64,000 nucleotides of DNA from Opitutia bacterium (GTDB lineage Bacteria > Verrucomicrobiota > Verrucomicrobiia > Opitutales > Opitutaceae): NCBI GenBank assembly GCA_947461205.1, contig CANHJG010000002.1, forward strand, positions 1 to 64,000, written 5' to 3'. The stretch's first letter is position 1. Each line of letters begins with the position of its first letter. The notes beneath the pieces were generated by a model that was not told the DNA's origin, made no database searches, and saw only the letters and a list, made by a program, of their open reading frames with translations. The position numbers were made by a program, and so were the translations under genes. Of this stretch, positions 58,120-64,000 are shown piece by piece.

Positions 58120-61116
58120 GTGCTCCGTCACTTTTTCGCTCTCCTCTTGCTCGTTTTGGTGCTGGGCGGTGCTCACGGGATTTCATCGGCCCGCGCCGCC
58201 TTCCCGCCGCCGACCAACAATCAGGACATCACCGACCGGCCGCTCACGCCGCCCGCGGCGCTGCTCGCCCAGATGCACCTGCCGCCCGGCTTCAAAGCCA
58301 CCCTCTTCGCCGCCGAACCCGACGTGCAGAATCCCATCGCCCTGTGCTGGGACGAGCGCGGCCGGCTGTGGATCGCCGAAAACTACACCTATTCCGACAA
58401 TAAAGAGCGCTTCGATCTCAAGCTCCGCGACCGCATCGTCATCTTCGAGGACACCGACAACGACGGCCGTTTCGATCGGCGCACCGTCTTCGCCGACGAT
58501 CTTCAGATGCTCACCAGCATCGAGCGCGGCTTCGGCGGCGTCTACGCCCTGTGCCCGCCTCACCTGTTGTTCATCCCCACGGAAGGCGACCAACCCAGCG
58601 GTCCACCGCAAATTCTTCTCGACGGTTTCAGCACCACGGCCGCCAGCCGCCATACGTTCGCCAACGGTCTCAAATGGGGACCCGATGGCTGGCTCTACGG
58701 TCGTGTCGGGATCAGCAGCACGAGCTGGGCCGACGTGCCCGGCACTCCGCCGGACAAGCGTTCGCCTACCGCCGGCGGTATTTGGCGCTACCATCCGACC
58801 CAAAAAATCTACGAGCCCTACTGCCACGGCACCACCAACCCCTGGGGCATGGACTGGGACGAGCACGGCGAAATGTTTTTCATCAACACCGTCATCGGTC
58901 ATCTTTGGCACGGTATTCAGGGCGCCCATTTCAAGCGGATGCACGGCGACGACCCCTACCCGCGCATTTACGAACTCATCGACCAGCACGCCGACCACTA
59001 CCACTGGGACAGCGGCGAGGCGTGGACCGATGTGCGCAAGCTCGGCGTCACTGCGGCGTCGTCCCGGGTCGGCGGCGGCCACGCCCACGTCGGCCTCATG
59101 ATTTACCAAGGGACCAACTTCCCGCCCGCGTATCGCGGCCAAGTCTTCACCACGAATCTCCACGGCCGCCGCGTGAATATCGACCGCCTCGAACGCCGCG
59201 GCAGCGGCTACGTCGGCCAACACGCGCCCGACTTCATGACCACGGACGACCCGTGGTTCCGCGGCATTGAAATCCAGGCGGGCCCCGACGGCGGCGTCTA
59301 CATTCTCGACTGGAGCGACATCGGCGAATGCCACGAAAACGACGGCGTGCACCGCACCTCCGGCCGCATCTACAAAATCACCTACGGCGACGCCACGCGT
59401 CCCACCGAAACCGATCTCACCCAACTCACCGACGCCCAACTCGTCGCCCTCCAGACCAGCGCCAACGAGTGGCTCGTGCGCATGGCCCGCTGGGAACTCC
59501 GCGAACGCGCCCGCCGACACCACGGCCTGCCCGCCGTCACCCAGCAGCTCCGCGATCAATTCGCCACCGCCCCCTCCGCTGCGAAGCAACTGACCGCGTA
59601 TTGGACCCTCCAACAAATCTCGGCCTTTGCCCCCGATTCGGCCGCGCCCATTGCGCCGATGCTCGCGGCCATGCGCACCAGCCCGAACGAACACCTCCAG
59701 CGCTGGGCCGTTGCCTCCACCCCCGCCACCGCGCAGAACACCGCGAGCCCCTTCCTCCGTCTCGCCCGCGCCTCCACGCTTCCTTCGCTCGCCCCCGACG
59801 CCCGCGCCCAACTCGCCGCCCTCCTCCTCTCCCACCCGGAGGACGCCACCGATCACAATCTCCCCCTGCTCTATTGGTCCGGCATCCGCGACCTTGCTCC
59901 GGCCCAACTTGTCGCCCTTGTCCCCGCGTGCCGAATCCCGCTGGTGCGGCAATTCATCACCCGCCGCGTCGCGGAAGATATCGATCAGGCTCCCGCACCG
60001 CTCAACACGCTCCTCGCGCTCAACGCCGAAGGTCTCGCCGCCGACATTCTCCGCGGCATGAGTGACACCCTCCGCGGCTGGAGCAAAGCCAGGAAGCCGG
60101 CTGGCTGGGCCGCCTTCGCCGCCCGCGTCACCGCCCTTCAGGACGCCGCACTCACCCACTCACTCCGCGACCTCGAAGTCCTCTTCGGCAGCGGCCGCGC
60201 CCTCGCCGAAGTCCGCGCCGTCGCCCTCGACCCCAAGGCCAGCTCCGACCACCGCCGCGCCGCGTTGCGCACGCTGATCGAAGCCAAGTCCCCCGACCTC
60301 CGCAAAGTCTGCGAGTCGTTGATCGGCATCCCCGCCCTGAGCGTCGCCGCAATCCAGGGTCTCGCCTCCTTCGACGACTCCGCGGCAGCAGACCGCATCA
60401 TCGCCCGCTACAGAGGCCTTGCGCCTCACGAGCGCCCCGCGGCCCTCGCCGTGCTCGTGTCGCGCCCCGCGTTTGCCGGCGTCCTGCTCAAGCACATCGA
60501 AAGCCCCGTCGAAAAAATCGTCATTCCCCGCGCCGATCTCACCCCGGCCCTCGCCCGCCAGATCCGAAGTTTCGACGATGCCGCGCTCACGCAAAAACTC
60601 GCCGAGGTCTGGGGCGAAGTCCGCGAGTCCAGCGCCGACCAACAACACCTCATCGCAACGCTCAAAGCCCAACTCACCCCCGAGTTCCTGCGCACCGGCG
60701 ATGCGAGCCAGGGCCGCGTCCTCTTCGGCGCCGTCTGCGCCGCCTGCCACAAGCTCTACGGCGAGGGCCATACCCTCGGCCCTGATCTCACCGGCAGCGG
60801 CCGCCACGATATCGGCTACCTCATCGAAAACATCGCGGACCCGAGCGCCGTCGTGACCGCCGAAAACCTCATGACCGTGCTCACCCTGAAAGACGGCCGC
60901 GTGCTCAACGGTCTGTTGCGCGCCAAAACCGAACGCACGGTAACCGTCCGTATGATCGATCAGGAGACGCGCATCGATCGCGCCGACATCGCCAAACAGG
61001 AGCAGCTTCCCGTCAGCATGATGCCCGAGGGCCTGCTCACCGCCTTGACCGACGATCAAGTCCGCCACCTCATCACCTACCTGCAGACCACGGCCCAAGT
61101 GCCGCTGCCGAAATAA
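58120..61116 (+). CDS. PVC-type heme-binding CxxCH dehydrogenase-like protein
   Basis: A 998-residue exported protein, start GTG 58120 giving the signal peptide [19 protein letters not shown]; open frame extends upstream but overlaps sulfatase 6 and carries no conserved sequence. A PQQ/glucose-dehydrogenase-like beta-propeller (about residues 45-420: [78 protein letters not shown]) is followed by a helical repeat region and a cytochrome c domain with heme site CAACH near residue 873. These proteins oxidise a sugar-type substrate and pass electrons to heme. It lies between sulfatases 6 and 7. Confidence 0.88.
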   Translation: MLRHFFALLLLVLVLGGAHGISSARAAFPPPTNNQDITDRPLTPPAALLAQMHLPPGFKATLFAAEPDVQNPIALCWDERGRLWIAENYTYSDNKERFDLKLRDRIVIFEDTDNDGRFDRRTVFADDLQMLTSIERGFGGVYALCPPHLLFIPTEGDQPSGPPQILLDGFSTTAASRHTFANGLKWGPDGWLYGRVGISSTSWADVPGTPPDKRSPTAGGIWRYHPTQKIYEPYCHGTTNPWGMDWDEHGEMFFINTVIGHLWHGIQGAHFKRMHGDDPYPRIYELIDQHADHYHWDSGEAWTDVRKLGVTAASSRVGGGHAHVGLMIYQGTNFPPAYRGQVFTTNLHGRRVNIDRLERRGSGYVGQHAPDFMTTDDPWFRGIEIQAGPDGGVYILDWSDIGECHENDGVHRTSGRIYKITYGDATRPTETDLTQLTDAQLVALQTSANEWLVRMARWELRERARRHHGLPAVTQQLRDQFATAPSAAKQLTAYWTLQQISAFAPDSAAPIAPMLAAMRTSPNEHLQRWAVASTPATAQNTASPFLRLARASTLPSLAPDARAQLAALLLSHPEDATDHNLPLLYWSGIRDLAPAQLVALVPACRIPLVRQFITRRVAEDIDQAPAPLNTLLALNAEGLAADILRGMSDTLRGWSKARKPAGWAAFAARVTALQDAALTHSLRDLEVLFGSGRALAEVRAVALDPKASSDHRRAALRTLIEAKSPDLRKVCESLIGIPALSVAAIQGLASFDDSAAADRIIARYRGLAPHERPAALAVLVSRPAFAGVLLKHIESPVEKIVIPRADLTPALARQIRSFDDAALTQKLAEVWGEVRESSADQQHLIATLKAQLTPEFLRTGDASQGRVLFGAVCAACHKLYGEGHTLGPDLTGSGRHDIGYLIENIADPSAVVTAENLMTVLTLKDGRVLNGLLRAKTERTVTVRMIDQETRIDRADIAKQEQLPVSMMPEGLLTALTDDQVRHLITYLQTTAQVPLPK

Positions 61117-61135
61117 CCGGCTCCGTTCCTCTCCC

Positions 61136-62506
61136 ATGCTCCGCTCCCTCCCCGCCTCCGGCCTCGCCCTTCTTGCCCTGCTGTCGCCACTCATCGCGCA
61201 GGCGGCGGCACCCGCCAAGCCGCTCAACATCGTGGTCCTGTACGCGGACGATTGGCGCTTCGACACGCTAGGGGTAGCCGGACATCCCGTTGTCCAAACA
61301 CCCGCTCTCGACCGCCTCGCCCAAGAGGGCATGCGCTTCACCCGTAACTGCGTGACGACCGCGATCTGCGGCGTAAGCCGCGCCACCCTCCTGACCGGCC
61401 AGTGGATGTCGCGCCACGGCAACCCCGCATTCGCGATGTTCACCACGCCGTGGGCCGAAACTTACCCCGGTCGCCTGCGCGCGAACGGCTATCACGTCGG
61501 CCACATCGGCAAGTGGCACAACGGTCCCTTTCCCCAGGAAAATTTCGATTTCGGCCGCTCCTACAGCGGCACGCATTGGATCAAAGAGGCCGACGGCACG
61601 AAAATTCACGTCACCCAAAAGAACGAAAACGACGCCCTCGAATTTCTCCGCACGCGTCCCACCGACAAACCGTTCGTCCTCACCCTCGCGTTCTTCGCCA
61701 CGCATGCCGAAGACCAAAATCCCCTCCAGTTCCTTCCGCAGCCTGGCAGCCTGGCCCTCTACAAGGACGTGACGATTCCGGTGCCAAAAACATCGACCGA
61801 CGAGTATTTCAAGCGCCTCCCGCCCTTCATCGCCAACGAGCAGAACGAGGGCCGCGTCCGCTATCACTGGCGCTTCGATACGCCGGAAAAATACCAGACG
61901 ATGATGAAGAACTATTACCGGCTCGCGACCGAAGTGGACACCACCTGCGGCCGCGTGGTCGAAGCGCTGCGCCAGCAAGGCATCCTTGACCACACCCTGG
62001 TGATCTTCACCAGCGACAACGGCTTCTTTCACGCCGAACACGGCCTCGCCGACAAATGGTATCCCTACGAGGAGAGCATCCGCACCCCGCTCATCGTCCG
62101 CGACCCCCGCATGCCCGCCGCCAAACGCGGCCAGACCAACGACGACTTCACGCTCAACGTCGACCTCGCCCCGACCTTCCTCGCCGCCGCGGGCGTCGCC
62201 GCACCGGCGCGCATGCAAGGCCGCGACCTCGCTCCGCTTTACCTCGCCGCCACGCCTCCCGCTTGGCGCACGGAATTTTTTTACGAGCACGCCACGATCA
62301 AGAGCATCCAGTTCATCCCCTCGTCCGAGGCCCTCGTGCGCAAAGAGATGAAATATCTCTATTGGCCCGATTTTAAATACGAGGAACTCTTTGACCTCCG
62401 GGCCGACCGCGCCGAAACCAACAACCTCGCCGCCAGTCCCGTGCAGTCGGCCGCCCTAGCCGAAATGCGCGCCCGATTCTCCGTGCTCAAAGCCGCCGCG
62501 CGGTAG
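61136..62506 (+). CDS. Exported sulfatase 7 (CGVSR variant)
   Basis: A 456-residue sulfatase: signal peptide ([18 protein letters not shown]), [16 protein letters not shown], and a formylglycine motif reading CGVSR with Cys78, in which the usual Pro or Ala is Val. The second signature GKWHNG and late metal region [13 protein letters not shown] are normal. The Cys and Arg are retained, so it may still be matured; possibly a normal variant of one subfamily. It lies 19 bp after the cytochrome gene, so co-transcription is likely. Substrate unknown. Confidence 0.88.
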   Translation: MLRSLPASGLALLALLSPLIAQAAAPAKPLNIVVLYADDWRFDTLGVAGHPVVQTPALDRLAQEGMRFTRNCVTTAICGVSRATLLTGQWMSRHGNPAFAMFTTPWAETYPGRLRANGYHVGHIGKWHNGPFPQENFDFGRSYSGTHWIKEADGTKIHVTQKNENDALEFLRTRPTDKPFVLTLAFFATHAEDQNPLQFLPQPGSLALYKDVTIPVPKTSTDEYFKRLPPFIANEQNEGRVRYHWRFDTPEKYQTMMKNYYRLATEVDTTCGRVVEALRQQGILDHTLVIFTSDNGFFHAEHGLADKWYPYEESIRTPLIVRDPRMPAAKRGQTNDDFTLNVDLAPTFLAAAGVAAPARMQGRDLAPLYLAATPPAWRTEFFYEHATIKSIQFIPSSEALVRKEMKYLYWPDFKYEELFDLRADRAETNNLAASPVQSAALAEMRARFSVLKAAAR

Positions 62507-62713
62507 ACTGCGAGGCCCTTTCGTTCCCGCACGACGACCAAGACCGCCGGGACGTTGCCGCCCCGGCCCCTTCGCCCCCGGGCTCCTTCGCCCCTAGGGA
62601 GGCGTCTGCACCACTGCCCGCTGGCGTGAACGGGCCTCAGAACTCACTCACGGCCCCATTCCGCAGCGCACCGCCGGAAAACCGCTCGACCACCGCCGCC
62701 GGGCCCCGACCGA

Positions 62714-64000
62714 TCAGGGAACGTCGTAAACTTCGAGGAGCGCCGAGCCCGGTTTTCCGTCCGCACTTTTTACCCGCATGGTGTACACTCCCGGCGCCAG
62801 TGAGAGCACGAGCGCCGCATCCCGGCTGCTTGCCTCCTGCAGACGAAAGGCACCCGACCGATCGAACATCTCCGTCAGCCGTTCGATCGCGTCCGGATCG
62901 GTCCCCCAGCCTTCGTTGGTGGCAATCGCCGTACTGCCCTTAAAAATCGTCAACTGCGGCCGTTCCAGCGCGTCGGCCAGACCGAACGACGCCAGCGACG
63001 GTCCGATTGCCCGCACCAACACCTGCCGCGCCGCTTGGCCCGCAATCACGAATCCACTCGTGAGTGCATCTTCGCCGCCCGTCACCCGTGCCAGCATGGA
63101 AATATTGCTCAACGCAACGCCGGCGCTGCCCGCCGCGGAGGAACTGAAAATGTAATTGAGCTTGTCCCCCTCACCGACCCGCTTGCCGATGAACCGACAC
63201 GCGACACTCGGCCCACCCGTGTCAAAAACCTCCAGAATCCCGTACTGCTGACCGCCCATGATCGGACCGCCGGTGTAGGGCCCGCCTTTCTCTGCGCCGG
63301 TATGGGTCAGGGCCGCCGCATGCAGCACGGTCAGCGGCGCGCCGCCCCCGGTCGCATAATCGGAGTGGACGCCGTCATCGAAGGCCAGCCCATGCATATC
63401 GCCGGAGAGGATCGCCACGTTGGTGATTCGGTTGTCCCGGATAAAATTGGCAATCTCCGTCCGCTCGGTCGCATAGCCTCCCCAACTATCCTCACCCAGG
63501 ACCGCCGGCGCAATCCAGGGCATCGTCGAGACCCACAGCGTCAGCGGAAACCCGGCATCCCGTGCGTTGATCAATTCCTGTTTAAACCACGCCTTTTGCG
63601 CGGCCCCCAGCCGGCTCTTCGTCGCGCTTTCCCGCAGAGTCGACCCCGCCGCGGCACTTCGCAGGTCGGTCAAAATCACCCGCACGCGGCCGATGGTGAA
63701 GGCCTGGGCCATCGCGCCGCCCGCGGGGGCAATCGGGTAGTGCGGGGTCCGTTCCCGGTAGGCGAACCGCGCCGCATCCCGCCCGATCGCCGCACCGTTC
63801 GAGTCGTTGCCACAAAAATCGTGATCGTCCCACATGTAGGCGATCGCCATGCTGCGATAGAGCGCCGACTGGTTCGGGTGATTCAGCACCGCATCATAGT
63901 TCACCCGATAGTCTTCGATTATAGGGCTGTCTGTGTCGATGTAGTGCAAGTCGCCCATATGGATAAACATGAGCGGCCGCTCCGCCACGATCGCATCGAA
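62714..64000 (-). CDS. PhoD-like phosphatase, N-terminally truncated by the window edge
   Basis: The frame is open to the right edge (429 codons); the true start lies outside. The N-terminal part shows MFIHMGDLHYIDTDSP and IAYMWDDHDFCGNDSNG, the PhoD metal-binding pattern, plus ILSGDMHGLAFDD for a further His-containing metal site. The last 130 or so residues (ALSNISMLARVTGGEDALTSGFVIAG to GVYTMRVKSADGKPGSALLEVYDVP) match a beta-rich C-terminal domain that is repeated across exported proteins of Opitutus-like bacteria. It hydrolyses phosphate esters outside the cytoplasm. It is convergent with sulfatase 7. Confidence 0.85.
   Translation of the reverse strand, partial: FDAIVAERPLMFIHMGDLHYIDTDSPIIEDYRVNYDAVLNHPNQSALYRSMAIAYMWDDHDFCGNDSNGAAIGRDAARFAYRERTPHYPIAPAGGAMAQAFTIGRVRVILTDLRSAAAGSTLRESATKSRLGAAQKAWFKQELINARDAGFPLTLWVSTMPWIAPAVLGEDSWGGYATERTEIANFIRDNRITNVAILSGDMHGLAFDDGVHSDYATGGGAPLTVLHAAALTHTGAEKGGPYTGGPIMGGQQYGILEVFDTGGPSVACRFIGKRVGEGDKLNYIFSSSAAGSAGVALSNISMLARVTGGEDALTSGFVIAGQAARQVLVRAIGPSLASFGLADALERPQLTIFKGSTAIATNEGWGTDPDAIERLTEMFDRSGAFRLQEASSRDAALVLSLAPGVYTMRVKSADGKPGSALLEVYDVP

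Noticed and set aside
58183-60159. A 658-codon minus-strand open frame
   Set aside because: Antisense to the PVC-type cytochrome; low-complexity Gly/Glu/Ala composition.

Overview
The window looks like a chromosomal segment of a Verrucomicrobiota bacterium, most likely close to Opitutaceae. That reading rests on gene families typical of the group: very GC-rich DNA, two large TonB-dependent receptors, seven signal-peptide-bearing sulfatases, a PVC-type heme-binding CxxCH protein, exported Gfo/Idh/MocA oxidoreductases, and a PhoD-like phosphatase with a C-terminal domain often seen in Opitutus-like genomes. It is inferred from families, not from a marker-gene phylogeny.

Layout. 1-11 kb is mostly housekeeping: the first 17 codons of mutS, an alpha/beta hydrolase, a GMC oxidoreductase with its gluconate-dehydrogenase-type small subunit, holB-tmk-PfkB-type kinase, a tolQ-tolR-TolA-like operon, tRNA-Ala(GGC), a site-2-type protease and an NtrC-type regulator. 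At 11668-11695 there is a near-canonical XerCD dif site (24 of 28 bases match E. coli dif). It sits at the end of a 566-bp gene-free stretch, close to where the strand composition changes from G-rich to C-rich. This is probably the replication terminus, and the start codon of malQ lies inside dif. 13-21 kb carries an mdtABC-type RND efflux operon.

21-38 kb holds the most interesting part, two lipid loci. The first (25.5-20.9 kb, minus strand) is a tightly overlapping run: CrtI-like FAD oxidoreductase, fabZ, fabI, oleA, oleB. OleA and OleB are the head-to-head condensing enzyme and the beta-lactone decarboxylase of long-chain olefin synthesis; oleC and oleD are not in the window. The second (38.8-35.8 kb, minus strand) encodes a ketosynthase, a dedicated acyl carrier protein and a second CrtI-like oxidoreductase, with a clear intrinsic terminator between the carrier protein and the oxidoreductase. 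Together they could supply an unusual, perhaps polyunsaturated, acyl chain to OleA. Between them lies a carbohydrate-uptake locus: AraC regulator, TonB-dependent receptor, a beta-helix/SGNH-hydrolase fusion, an FAD oxidoreductase and an MFS transporter.

39-64 kb: galE overlapping a BtpA-family gene, a lactonase-type beta-propeller, then a sulfated-glycan or organosulfate island with seven sulfatases, a Gfo/Idh oxidoreductase, a TonB-dependent receptor, the PVC-type cytochrome and, at the right edge, a truncated PhoD-like phosphatase. Two decayed genes (a collapsed receptor copy and a Gfo/Idh remnant) show gene turnover there. No glycoside hydrolase, polysaccharide lyase of standard form, or sulfatase-maturing enzyme was recognised in the window.
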